In this document: piece by piece, positions 11,653-23,480 of the stretch | Layout: every line of letters starts with the position of its first letter | Numbering within the stretch: position 1 is the stretch's first letter | Origin: Fratercula arctica | Lineage: Eukaryota; Chordata; Aves; Charadriiformes; Alcidae | DNA: 64,000 nt | Reading direction: 5' to 3' | Assembly: GCA_947846985.1 (NCBI GenBank) | Contig: CANTUZ010000001.1 | Coordinates: 118,065,757 to 118,129,756 of the forward strand | Program-made: the position numbers and the translations under genes | Notes under the pieces: model-generated | The model's input: the letters and a program-made list of their open reading frames with translations, nothing else | The model's database searches: none | Told to the model about the DNA's origin: nothing

Positions 11653-12755
11653 GTATGTTTAAATTTTTCCATCACCAAAACCCGACCACATCCTGCATAA
11701 CCATGTACCGAGAACAAACCTGTGTATTAGAAAACGCAGCACAGGATCAGAGACAGATTTAGTGACCCTCTTGGCGCCTGGACAGCATGGCATGCCTGGT
11801 GTGAGATATCACCATGGCTGAGCTGAGGGAAGGAACTAAGGGTCTTAGCCACAAAGACACTTTAGGCATCTAAATTTCTGTTAAAACTTATTAATTTGTA
11901 AGTACCATTCCAGTAAGGGTTTAGGCACCTAAAGCACCTCTGTTGATCTGATTCAAACTGCCTGCATATGACAAAAAGTGACCCACAGAGTGAGGAAAAT
12001 GACAGAAAAGAAAGAATTTCATGTGTGGCTAGCATGAATTCACACAGGTTTTGCAATCAATGCCACAGAAATTAGATGGGCGGAAGGCAGAATGCAAAAG
12101 ATGCCACTGGAGCTGGCAGCTATCAGTCACAGAGGTAGCGTTGGAGGGGATCAAAGGGCACCAAACAGGTTGCAGAGCTCCCAAAGGGCAAGTTGGAGGA
12201 AAGAAAACTAAAAGAAGCATATTCTAAGTGGATAAAAAAATGGATGTCAAAAGAGGACTTCATTAGAGAGAGATGAATTAATGGAGGAATTTGCAGATTT
12301 TGGAGAAGGAAAAAGATTTATTTGGAAAATAATAAGACAAAGAGGATAAGAAGCAAGAGATCAGGAAATGGGGCAATGAGGGAAAGGTAGTCTGGGGTTT
12401 GGAGGTAAAAAAAAGAAAGATTTCATAAACTGAGAAGGTAAAGCCTTAAATGAGTGGCATAGAAGAGCTCTCAAAATAATAAATCAGTTTTGCCTTAAGC
12501 CAGCATCTTACAAGAAAAGACATGAGGGTTTGGAAAGGAAAACGGAGAAAGACGGGAGATACAAGAATGATTTCTAACTTTATTTCAAAGATCAATAGGA
12601 AATCTGGTGACCAGGTGAATCCAGTTCACCTGTGCTCATAATCAGTTTTAAGGGGATAAAGCAACTGGAACAAAATCTTGCACACCTCTTCTTTAGCAGG
12701 AGCACAGGCAATGACTAGATATGCACACAGCTGTACCCTGTTCTCTTTTCTGCAG
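11653..12755 (+). other. BTLA: BTLA last intron
   Basis: The intron runs from GTATGT to TTCTCTTTTCTGCAG. It contains purine-rich stretches around 12290-12420. No further exon is supported. Confidence 0.75.
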
Positions 12756-13097
12756 GTCAGAAGTCCAGCAGCTGCTCCATCCCATGCTGCTGGGACAACT
12801 CAAGCTTCAGAAGAAAGCTCCTCACTTTACTATTGCTCCATGGCTAGCCCACTGCAGGTCTTGCACGACAACGCAATTTATGACAACGATGTCCCTCCCT
12901 GGAACCCTCAGAGGACAGCACCTCATGCACCTCGCAATGATCCTGTAACTCCTTCCATCCCAGTTTTGCTTGAAAGCCCAGATGTCCTCACATACGCTGC
13001 ACTAAATCATTCAGCTTCTGCGGAAAGATGCCAGAGAAGGGAACTAACTGTAGAAAATAAATTTACAGAATATGCCTCCATTAATGTAAAGAGATAA
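12756..13097 (+). CDS. BTLA: BTLA, cytoplasmic signalling exon with stop
   Basis: The exon begins after TTTTCTGCAG at a codon boundary and encodes 113 residues to a TAA at 13095-13097. It carries three tyrosine motifs in the order known for BTLA. AIYDNDV is a YxN-type Grb2-binding motif, with IYDNDV at 12876-12893. LTYAAL followed by NHS is the ITIM, at 12987-13004. TEYASI near the C-terminus is an ITSM-type motif, at 13065-13082. In mammalian BTLA the last two recruit SHP-1 and SHP-2 to dampen T- and B-cell receptor signalling. A further tyrosine pair occurs in SLYYCSM. The order and near-identity of the C-terminal TEYASI motif make BTLA the only good match I know. A poly(A) signal follows about 205 bases after the stop. 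Confidence 0.95.
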   Translation, partial: VRSPAAAPSHAAGTTQASEESSSLYYCSMASPLQVLHDNAIYDNDVPPWNPQRTAPHAPRNDPVTPSIPVLLESPDVLTYAALNHSASAERCQRRELTVENKFTEYASINVKR

Positions 13098-13330
13098 ATG
13101 TGTCAAGGACTTGTCCAGACAACCATTTTGCATGCAGCCACAGTTCTAGCTTCCCCCCAGGGTGTTGTTCCTTTCTTTTCTGGGAAAACTTCCCTTTTGT
13201 CAAGAAGAACCTGTGGATGCTCCCGTGTAATGACAGAATTCAAAACACAGCCTGTGTCAATGGGTGGGTATTTGCACTGTGTGTTTGTCTCTTAAGTGGG
13301 GGAATAAAAACAAATAGTCAGCTTCTTATT
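13098..13330 (+). promoter_or_regulatory. BTLA: probable BTLA 3' UTR with poly(A) signal
   Basis: AATAAA occurs at 13303-13308, followed by a T-rich stretch (TTCTTATTTTTCC). It is the first such hexamer after the BTLA stop, so it is a plausible cleavage signal. Further signals downstream, for example near 13850, would allow a longer UTR. Confidence 0.55.
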
Positions 13331-16300
13331 TTTCCTTTTTACAGGATTCTGCTTGTAGTCTGACTTTGATTTCATTACGGTTTGAATATAGAAAAAGAGG
13401 AGAAGGGGAAGGTTTTCCTAGGATAGAAACATTTAAAATGAATCTGCAAGGAATTTGAGTCAGGTTAATTTCCCCCAAGTAAAACCTAAGAATGTTTGTG
13501 GGAGAATTTTTCTCTAAGCTTCTAAGAATATCCTTCCAAGGATTTAGTTTTTCATTCCAGTTTACTCTATCTCCTTTCAAAGTTCTTTGAGCACCATGAA
13601 CGTCTAAAGTTATTATTAACCAAAATCAAGTGAATACTTGTGTGTGTGTATTTGTTTTTTGTGGAAGACAAGGAAGGAGGAGATGGTTGTTTTCCTTTTA
13701 CAAAGAATTCTCACAAATAACGTGTTAGCAAACATTGAAATATAGCACACACTGTTTTTCTAAGTTAGCTAAATTATTGCATATTGGTTTTGTCCATGAT
13801 GAATCAGTGGAAGTAACAAATGAATAGCAGTGACTGATCCCCGTCAAAATAAAAAATATTTGTTCACAAATAACTGTGTATAACTATCACGCTAAGCTTT
13901 CCTCCCAACACTGGCACAAAAAAGCGATTATGCTTCATGCTCAGGTTTACAGTAAAGAAGATAAAAAGGAAGTAAAGACCCAGGTGCCATTTGAAGTTTG
14001 AAAAGAATGCTCACACCCTTCTTCTGCACCTCTTATTCAGCTCTAGCTTGGATACCATGCATCTGCTTTTGCAAAATAATGCTCTTCAAAATTACTCTTA
14101 GCGATATATGCACCAGAGCTTTACAGCAGCAAGCACAGAGTTTTTAACTTGGTTAAAAAATTGCACCACGGTTGAAAAGGAAGGATGTACTAGGTCTTAG
14201 GCTGCACGTAACACACCGGATGATTTGCACTCAAGTTAATGGAAGAAAGTGACGCTCTTCTATCTTCATATTTCATCTTGGTATCATTCCAGCTAACACC
14301 AAAGCTGTTAAGCACATACGCATTCACCCTGCAATTTTGGTAAGCTAGCTGATTTATTATGTTTATGTGTGCTCTGCCTCCCCTCAACCTTTGAACTCAG
14401 TCATGGTATCTGTGTGGATAAAAATCCATGGTAATTGTTTCTGCACTAAGTTGTTGGTTCAGGCCGTTAGATAGGTTGATGTTTGGATTTCTTTTAAAAT
14501 ATATAAATTATCAATCCAGTAAATCATTGATAATCCTAATTAAAAAAGTAGTAGAAAACTGTCTTCTAGAAAAATTCAGTTTGGTCTTTTTGTTTTAGTG
14601 AGACAGTCCTTGTATGGCTAAAGACTAATTGTTTTAGGTGAAGGACTGGGAAACTTGGATTAAGTTAAGTATGAATAGGTCCAGAAATGGACCTTTAATT
14701 GCATTTATTGCTCAGCTGATAAAGGTACAATTATTTTCATAGACTACAAGTAGCTTTCCGAATAAGTAAAAAATGTTTCTCTGAAATAGATTCTACCTCA
14801 ATTCTACCTCTTAAACTGAAAAACAAGGACATCCATCCAATGGAGAGCCTAAATGGATTTGAAAAAAAGGCATGAAACTTCTCTTATTGCTTTCCATGAC
14901 CTGGATACAGGCCTTGCAGGCAGAAAGGAAAGAATAAAAAAGCCATCCTTCCAGAGAACAAGTACTTGGGAAACCATATGGTTCTCGAAGATGCTTTGCA
15001 ATACTCTGCCCATACCATAGTACATACAGGGAAGAGTCCAAAGACCCTCAGGAAGGAGAGGAGGGGTGCTGGGGTCAGGCAGGTTACCTGTTTGAGTTTC
15101 CAACCAGCTCTGTGCTGCATTCATCTGGGCATGTACAGCTTTCCCTCTGTCACCTCAGTGAGCTGAAAGCACCAGCAGGTCTGTTCAGGGCAGCCCCAGA
15201 ATGACGACTGGCTATTGGGACCTAGAACGAGACCAAACACACGTGGAGGAAGTATTGCACCATCAAGAGATGCAAAGGTTAGCAAAATCTTAAGGTGGTT
15301 TGCTTCACCTGTATGGCAAGGCTGAACCTTGGCTTAATGAGATCCTCAGAGAGCCCAGTTTGATTTGGAAGATGAGATTTTTGTAGATAAACAGGAAGTA
15401 CCTCACCACCTTACCATCAAACATGCTAGCGTAGAAAAGAGAAGCACAGGAGCCTGCAGTAGGTTCATTTTTTTTTTAAGTAAACAAATTGAAAGACTGT
15501 GCCTTTTGAAGCAAGGAAACAAAAGGCGCTCACTGAAACCATCTGCCTTTTAAGGTGCAGATAATCCATTCAGACGAAGTACAGCATTGCTCAGTTTTCA
15601 CAGCCTTTTGAAGGAAAAGAAAAAAGTTGTTATTTCTACTGTCAATTGGCTGTAAAACTGGCTAGTGAAGAGAAGGACTGCGCTATGTCACTTAAGGTGC
15701 TACGTATCCATCTCAATCATCTAGCGCACCTCTCAATAACATAATGTCACATTTGAGACACTGCACCCAACGACAATTGTGTTTAGGCTCAGTGGATGGC
15801 CTCCAGATTTTAGAGTATCATCCTACCGGAGGGGCAGGACAGCAGTGAGAGCAGAGCAGTCTCATGATTCACCATGCGTGCTCAGCGCGTGACTGAAAGG
15901 AGCCAGTACTGGGTTAAACCTTGCAGTGAAACCACACAATCACGGCAGTGCACTGAAGGCAACAGATAGGCCCATTCCGTGGGAGATGTACAGCACCTGT
16001 GCAGCCTCCCTAAGACATGGTCCGAGGGCCAACTGTGTTACATATTTTTCTACATCTTGTCTTTCCTTTGCTGTTTTTGCACCAAATACAGGTATAGTCA
16101 CACAGGAAGCCCAAAGAACAGAAACAAAGCTGTACAGCTCTCAATTACGCCCACAAACCCGCATGGAAGGAAAAGAGTGAAGTCTGTGGAGCTGAGGGTC
16201 TGTTAATGCCAGCAAAGCACGTTATTGCTCTTCATCGCAATCTTTTCTTGCAAGGGAGGGACATGTAACTGGTTACTCCCTCCCGAGCAACCCGCACATC

Positions 16301-16390
16301 ACACAAGCCTCTTACAAGATTAGATGGGATGAGTGCGCTCTTAGACAGTAAAACACATCAACCATCCTCGTTTCACTTTATCCAGGTACT
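13331..16390. other. intergenic, nothing recognised
   Basis: A/T-rich DNA with only short accidental open frames on both strands. No Ig domain, no repeat tail and no RNA gene was recognised. Part of it may be distal BTLA 3' UTR. Confidence 0.5.
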
Positions 16391-16421
16391 CCTCCCCCCC
16401 CCTCCCCCCCCCCCCCCCCCC
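16391..16421 (+). repeat. poly(C) tract
   Basis: About 31 bases are almost purely C, with one T interruption near 16393 and another near 16403. It is a simple repeat and a possible G-quadruplex former on the minus strand. Its length is likely to be unreliable in sequencing. Confidence 0.9.
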
Positions 16422-16786
16422 ATTGTGCTTCCTTATAAAGACACTAAAAAAATTAGAATAGCGTGAGGTTTATTCATTTGCCAAGTCCTGGGCCCCAAAT
16501 GTCTATCAGACAGGGGACTGCTTCTGGCAAAACCGCAAACTTTCATATTGCTACATCAATCAACAGCTTGCTGAGCCTTGCTTCTCCACCTACCTGTTCT
16601 GCAATACTTTCCCCCACGTCCCCACAATAGCCTGAGACTTATTTTAGTTCATAAGGCTCACAGACAGCGAGGAGAGGGCAGAAGGGAGTGCTACAGCTAA
16701 AAGTATATGAGAAGTGGAGCTTGCACCTCCAAGAAAAAGACATTGTCTTACATTGCTAAGTTTTCTGCTGCTTTCCCCCTAAGAGA

Positions 16787-17525
16787 GTGGCCAGGGCTGT
16801 GAATTATAGGCGTGCCCCCAAAACACAAAGAAATAGGGAGTACAGACAATGTTTGTTCCTCAGTTTGCCTGAGCTGCTCCACCTAGGTCCCGCCGTACCT
16901 CCATTACCTGCACCGTTAAGACAGTGGACACAGGAAGAAAAAGGGGCAGCACAAACAGATGGAAGCAGGATGGTTTGGGACTCAGCAGCCAAACTCCACA
17001 CCAAAGCCTTGCTCCCTGCACCCCAGCCATTCCCCGTGCTGCCAGCTCAGATCTTTCCAGACTCCAGGAGAGTGGTACCATTTCCTGGGTCTCCCTACGT
17101 CCCATGTGCTCACCAAGGGACAGAGGATGCAAGCCAGGAGCTGAGTCCTGGGACCAGACCACAGCACCGGCCTGGGTGCACAGGTAGGTTGAGGGAAGAG
17201 GCAAACATCCATGTCCCTGACTGGGCTGTTCCCTGTCCTGCTACTTGCACAGGGTTCCTCATCCTGTGGTGTCCATGGCTGTGCTTTGCTACCCCATTTC
17301 ATATCAACAAATGTCAGCCCAGGCAAATGGGAACCAGAGACAGGAACAGACACACAGATGGTGGCCAGGGAAGAGAGAGGAGCAGATTTCAGGGGGGCAT
17401 AGAGAGCAGGAGAGGGAGACCTGAACAGACACCCAGAAAAGGATCTCCAAGGAAGACGACCAGAGCCTAAAGGACAGCAGCGTTAAGTATGAAGCCTGAG
17501 ATGAAAACAACCCCATGTCTCTCAA
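16787..17525. other. GC-richer stretch open in several frames on both strands
   Basis: A plus-strand frame of 227 codons (16787-17470) overlaps long open frames in other phases and on the minus strand. The translation is rich in P, R, G and Q, has no domain I recognise and no hydrophobic core. Several frames being open at once points to low stop-codon density from base composition, not to selection for one protein. A possible donor, CACAG|GTAGGT, lies near 17182. It could be part of an unannotated non-coding transcript. Confidence 0.2.
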
Positions 17526-20500
17526 TACAATCTAATTTTTCTGTGAGTTTTAAGTGGCAACCACTATTTTTCATTTAAAAAGCCTACACTGAGCCAGGAC
17601 TGCTCATGCGTAATTCCTGCTCACCTAATGAAAAGGAAAATGCCTATGAACCATGTAAGCCCACATTTCCATCCGCACAGGTCAGTGGCATGTGTCAGAC
17701 ACAGGAATCAACTGTACTCATACTTTCTCAGTTTCACACAGGTGATCTTCCCATGCCCTTTACGTTCCTAACTACCGCAGTTACCTATCTAGCTTGAACT
17801 CAAGCTTCAAACTCCTGTTCTCCTTTCTGCCTTCTCATACGTACTTACACAACCCTGGGAACCCATGGATGGAACACTACTGCCATAGTTAGCGTAATAT
17901 AACAAAAGCAACAGGGGGTAATCCGTATTGGAAACACTGTTAAGAGGCTGAGCTTCTAACTATTACGAATCTTGGCCTGTGAGACAGAGGACTTCATGCT
18001 ATAATGGACTTATATATATATATATGTATAATTAATTATGCATCTTGTATAATTTATTTTAGTCAGGAGCATGCTCGATCAACAGAAGTTTGGAGTAAAG
18101 AATATGCTTGGCATGAGATGTAACCAGACTTAACTGAGAACATGGGAGCGATCACTTTGCACAACTGAGGAGTAAAACTTTGCTGGCTTTAAGCTAGTGA
18201 TAAGACAGCTGAGTTTTCATTCAAGTGGCACTTATTCTCGGGTAAACCAACTCGAATTCTCTTTTCAGAGATTTTCGAGACGGTCTAGTGCATATGCATT
18301 ACTTTCTAGTCATCACATGCCTGCACGTGGCATTACTGAGACTCCACTCAACAGCAGTGCTGTGGTGTTTGCTGCAGCTCAGCCACCTCTGCGGCTGAGA
18401 AGCAAAGCTGTCACCTGGCAGTGAATCGCACACACTCAGTTTTCACACTGTAGCTTTGGAAAAGGGAAAGGCATTCAGAGGCAGGCATATTCGACAAGCT
18501 CACTACTGGTGTACAAAAAGGAACTTTATGATATCACGGTTAGAAACCAACAGTAACTGACAGACAATCTCTCCAGTACATCCCAGCAAGACACATGCAC
18601 TGGGACTCGGCACTTCCTAAAACGAAGCTGCCTTGGCTAATAAAGATCTCTTAAATTTATTAATAACCATCTGTCTACGTCTTTCCATCTGACATTGTGG
18701 CTAATAATATTTTCCGTGGATGACTTGCCCCTCAGCTGGGGTAGGGTGTAGAAAAAGGCACACCTACTGCCTACGCAGCATTTCTGCACGTAGCCAGATG
18801 CACCGACACGTCTGTTGACCAAAACCTGGAACTGAGGCCATGTCTCTTCAGGTCTCGGCACTGTTCGCTTTGTGGTCACAAAAAGCCAGCTTTTCACCTA
18901 ACGCAAAGGTGAGAGGCAACATCAAAATCTACGGAGCTACTTCACCTCACACCAGCTGGTGTGCAGGTGTTTAGGTTTCACAGAAAATAGTTCTTTAAAC
19001 AGAGCTCAAGGTAATCCATAAAGTCACTATTCACAGATTTCTGGCTGCACTCGCAGAGGCTACATTTATTTTCGCTTGTGCAAGCTGTTCTAAAACAATG
19101 TCTGTCTCAGTAAAAGAGATGGGATTGTGGACTTCTAGTGTGCACTAAGAAACTTGCCTACTTTGTAGTGTTTCTGGATTGTGGGAAGGATGGTGAAACA
19201 AGGGTGGCTTCTGCTAAATGTCTTTCTTCCTTCCTTTTTAAAGTAGTTAACGCCCAGAAGTCTACTACCTGAACTTTACATCAGGGATTTAGCCTCATTT
19301 TGCTGCATTTTCACAAATTCAGCAGAGGCCCAGAACCTTTGGGAAATGCCATTTCAATTGCATTTAATACTACTAATAATAATAAAAGAATTAAATAACT
19401 TGCAGCTCCCTTTGTCTATGCCTTAGTCATTGACAGTCGTGGTTTTCTGGAAGAAGCGGTAGCTTCAGCAGACCCTCCATTTTCTCAAGAAAGTCATATT
19501 TAAAAGGTTAACTACAGTAGCAACCTCTGCCACAGTAGGCAAGCAAGACACAAAACCTCACCTTATGCCATTTGTGGTCATAGTGTCACTACCAGCTCCA
19601 CAGCTGGGGACCTCACAGATGCACACGATGGTCGACTACCTCACCCAGAGACTGAAAACCTCTGTGACCTATCAGCTTCCTCTTCTCTGCAGTCTGGGAA
19701 CAGACTTCACTAAAACAGTGATGGGAAGTAATAAGCATGCTTTGATTTTGGACACGGACTCATCATGATGAAACAAAGTTTGAGCGGAAATGGCTTTCAA
19801 TACCCATGCAAGGTGCTCATCTTCCAGTGTAGTTTCTTTTCATTCTTGAAGAGACTTCAGAGCTCTAAGCCTACAAAAAAGAAATGAAAGACAAACCACA
19901 GACAAATCAGAAGTGTTAAAGTACTCTGGCCTCAAATTAGGGGAGTGGGTGCCAGGAAACAAACTCCAAGTATAAGTGAACAAAACAAGAGCAAAATCTC
20001 CCTCTGGGATCCTGGAGAATCTCACATTTCTTTGCAACAGTTCTCCTCCAGGGGTGTAGCCTCTGCTGAAGTGCAGACTTCCACTGAGATGCGCAAGCTG
20101 ACAAATGCTGAGAGAGAGATTTTAACTGGGTCAGGTGGATGTGCAAGGTTTTACTTTCTCATCTTCTGAAGGTTTGCAGCACCTGCCCGTTGGCGAGAGG
20201 ACGTCTGGTGTCAGAATTAGCACTGCATCATCTGTCACCAGCACAGAAGGCCCTGGGAACTTTTTTCCCTAGTAAAAAAGAGAAGAAATGCAAGCCATCC
20301 CTGAAGTAGCCTTTGTAACACATTTCTCAACGTGTTTTGCAAAAATCACCCATTTGACATCTAGGAAATGTGAGTGCTAACTGCTTAGAAATCAGACAGT
20401 TTCTGGCTATCACATCCAATAATGAAATGGAACTGCCTTCCTGAAAGCCATATGCACATGTTTTTGGCTAAATAGGATGCATCTTCTTTTGGTAAAGCCA

Positions 20501-20779
20501 CCTAGGGCTATGCTTAAGATCCCAGAAGATCTCACTTGGATGGGGCACTTTGGCTACCCCTTCGTCCAGCCTGACCCTACTTTAACTAGGGCTGACTTCG
20601 AAGTTACACTAGGGTTGCTCAGGGCTGGGTGCTTTTCAACACTCCATCTTTCCTATCTGTACAATGAATGAAATGACATTACAATTGCAGAGCAAAAGGC
20701 AAGAGAAGGAAGGCTGGGAAGGACAACATCATCCAGGGCAAGTTCACAATACTGAAGCTATTACAAAGTTGTTTCTAAA
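17526..20779. other. intergenic, nothing recognised
   Basis: No coding region is supported. A short TA repeat lies at about 18010-18024. All open frames are under 90 codons and without recognisable motifs. Confidence 0.5.
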
Positions 20780-21095
20780 GACCTTTAGTGATGATCTTGG
20801 TTACTCAAGACCATCTATTCCAGCATTTTATAGTCACTCAAATAGAGGTTTTTCCTAATGTTTAGGAAAACCTCTTATTCAATTTGAAGCAGATGCAGAG
20901 AACGTACTCTTACCCTCTTTACAGGTTTGCATTTATGTATTTGAAGACATCACAGCTCACAGTAGACCCCAAGTCTTTCAGCCCTTCCACAGACTAACAG
21001 TCTTGCTGCTGTTCTCTCTGCTCTCTTGAATTGGTTGACACCTTTCTTGAAGGACAATGCCTAAAAATTGGACTCACTGCCTTCTAAGATCTTAT
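20780..21095 (-). mobile_element. ancient CR1/L3-like LINE fragment
   Basis: The plus strand carries a diverged reverse complement of the conserved CR1/L3 3' region. The landmarks come in the expected order: GTTTTTCCTAATGTTTAGG, then TGTATTTGAAGACATCACAG, then CAAGTCTTTCAGCCCTTCC, then TGCTCTCTTGAATTGG, then CCTAAAAATTGGACTC. It is much more diverged than the other CR1 copies in the window. The family call rests on remembered landmark order, not on an alignment. Confidence 0.5.
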
Positions 21096-23199
21096 TTCTC
21101 TGAATCAGCAAATACAGCTCTCAAATAATTCCTTAGTTGCTTTACCAGTCCCCTGTGCTAGATAAAAGATTGTGAACTCATAGATCTGGAAGCACCATTC
21201 TTGTTCCAGAAAACAGACGGGTACTGTGTAATAAGCTTTTACCCTAATATTACAACAACAATTTAAGGCCATAATGCCAAGGGAAGCACGGATTGTGAAA
21301 ACTCTTTCTACAGCTAAAAATGAATTTTCAAATTATATGCATTTATTTTGCCAGGAGTTGTGACAATCCTGAGCCTGGACACACCTGCCAACACCTACTG
21401 CAAAGAGTGTGGAAAGAGGAGCTAGGAGCATAACCTATTCCTTCCTTCCCCTGCAGATATGACGCAATATCCTTCACCTTAGAAACTAGAGAAATGCATA
21501 CTGGTTAGGCCAAAAATATAACTGAGCTCTTTCAGTGGTGAGTTTGCATGTAATAGCTCAGCTCATTGCTCTGTGGCTGGGGACCACAAAAATTCCCTGC
21601 AAATCTCATCCCTACCAAAGGTGATTGAGTTATGTGCTTTGACATCTCACTTACATGGGATGAGGCCTGAAGACAGACCAGAAAGAGAAGTTTGCTTAGA
21701 TCATTTGAAAACTTACCTAGAATCTGTAAAAGCTACCTGGGAAACATGCTCCTAGATATACGGGGTGAGCACCCCCACCGCAGAAGCATAGTTAGGAGAG
21801 GGTCACGCGTGTTGGGGAGCCTGCACTGCCTGGATGGACACTGCAGCAGCCACCAGCCACCACGGCCATGTGGTAGGTGAGAGGGAGATGACTCTCGTTC
21901 CCTTGGTCCAAAATGACCACCGTCAGCATAAAGGGCAGCTCTCTGCAAAAAAAGGGTAAGAAGCATAACATCTAACCCATCAAGACTACCCGCTGCTGGG
22001 ACCACAGCCAAGAAGCCCTCCTTCTGGCCACAATAATACATGTCATCTCCATGTCCTGGAAAGTCAATCACCTGTGGCTTGAACAGTTAGGTAGCAGACC
22101 CCACTTGAGGACTGATGTTCTATCCCGGACCCTAGGGAGGTGCCTGATGCTCAGGACTGGGGCTGCCCCCGGTGTCCCCTGGCTGCCCTGCTCCTGGCTG
22201 GGGAGTGGGACAGGTCCTGGCTGCCAGACCCTGCCCTGATGCTACAGGGACCCCCAGGCCCTGCTGCACCCCGACACAGGCAGGGAAATCACCTGACATC
22301 CCACTCCACTGCTGTTAGATACATTCTGATTTCTCTGGGGTGTGGGGTGTGAAAGGATATAAATAAAAAAGACAAAGCAATCTCCTGTTTTTACTTTATC
22401 TCATTACCGAGAAGGGTAAGGTGAAAAGTACCAGACTTGTAAAGCACACTATTGTCTTTCATTTTCTACATGTGTGGAAATTTTGGACAAATGTGTCAAA
22501 GCATCCTACTTCCTCTGGGAACTGTTTTTACTAAACCCCCGATAGTCTGAACCTGCTTGCAAAAACAATACTCTGAAAGTTAGATCTGGTCAGGATTACT
22601 TTCTGTATATAAAAAGTCTAGTGAGTCACAAGTACAGGGCCACTGCCTGCATAAAAAGCTGAATGCAACTCAAAGTTCTTCCGAGGAAAAGACAATACAC
22701 TTGAAATCTACTCAACATACCAAAAACGTACACAGAGAACAACTTTTACAGTCCCCATGAGTAGAAGTGACGGAACTGTCAGACCGACCCACTCACCTGC
22801 ATTTGCAAGACACATTTCCTCTTGTAATAGACATCGGCATCTGAGTTCACCATCCTAATCTAATAGTTATTCCCAAATAGTTAAGTGAGAGTGAAGTGTC
22901 ACAAAAAGAGTGGAGACTACTGAGGGAATACATGTCAAATATCAAGGAAGGCCTCAGGGGTGTTTGCTTATACCAGGGATTTTTTCCCAGTGTTTGCCAG
23001 TATTTTACCTGTCTGTTGCTCTGAGGGAGTGGCTGGTAGCTCTGCTGGGAGCTCACGCGTGGCCAGGCTGACCACACTGGGGTGTTCAAACCTGGAGGAC
23101 TCCAGGCTTCACCCAGCCCAGTAACAGCAAGGATCAAAAAAACCCCAAACCTATGCTGCGATACCACCGTCCTTCGCTTCAGTGCTGGCAAAACCTCAC
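21096..23199. other. intergenic, possible minus-strand splice acceptor inside
   Basis: No gene was recognised. On the minus strand a strong acceptor-like sequence (ACCCTTTTTTTGCAG) ends at 21943, within a 112-codon open frame (21733-22071) that lacks an ATG and has no known motif. It could accept a splice from the donor at the CpG-rich patch on the right, but this is speculative. Confidence 0.3.
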
Positions 23200-23480
23200 C
23201 TTAGTTCTTCATCAACCACCGACGGTTAAGACTTTGAAGCCTTTTCCAGCCTAGACAAGGTCCGGATGTGTGACCAAAACCTCTGGCACATGGCCGTCTT
23301 CTGAAGAGAAGAAAGAAGAGAGGGCAAGAGGGGAGCGGGCGGGAGGAGGCAGGAGCGCTGCGGTGGCTGCGCAGGGGCAGAGGGCTCACCGCCCCCCGCT
23401 GTCCTCTCCCCGGAGCGCACGGCGTCCTCCCGCTCCTCGTTCTGAGCGCCGTTCAGGCGTTGGGCAGAAGACTACTGCTT
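23200..23480 (-). promoter_or_regulatory. CpG-rich patch with a minus-strand splice donor
   Basis: About 150 bases at 23320-23470 contain at least 15 CpG dinucleotides in otherwise CpG-poor DNA, with purine-rich and GC-rich blocks. On the minus strand a good donor, ACTAAG|GTGAGG, ends an exon at 23200. A CpG island followed by a donor looks like the first exon and promoter of an unannotated minus-strand transcript. The two short open frames crossing it show nothing recognisable, so a non-coding RNA is the more likely product. Confidence 0.4.

Noticed and set aside
22847..23191. Minus-strand frame with a secretory-looking start (FGVFLILAVTGLGEA)
   Set aside because: It has no ATG in frame, an in-frame stop just upstream, and it begins inside the intron predicted from the donor at 23200.
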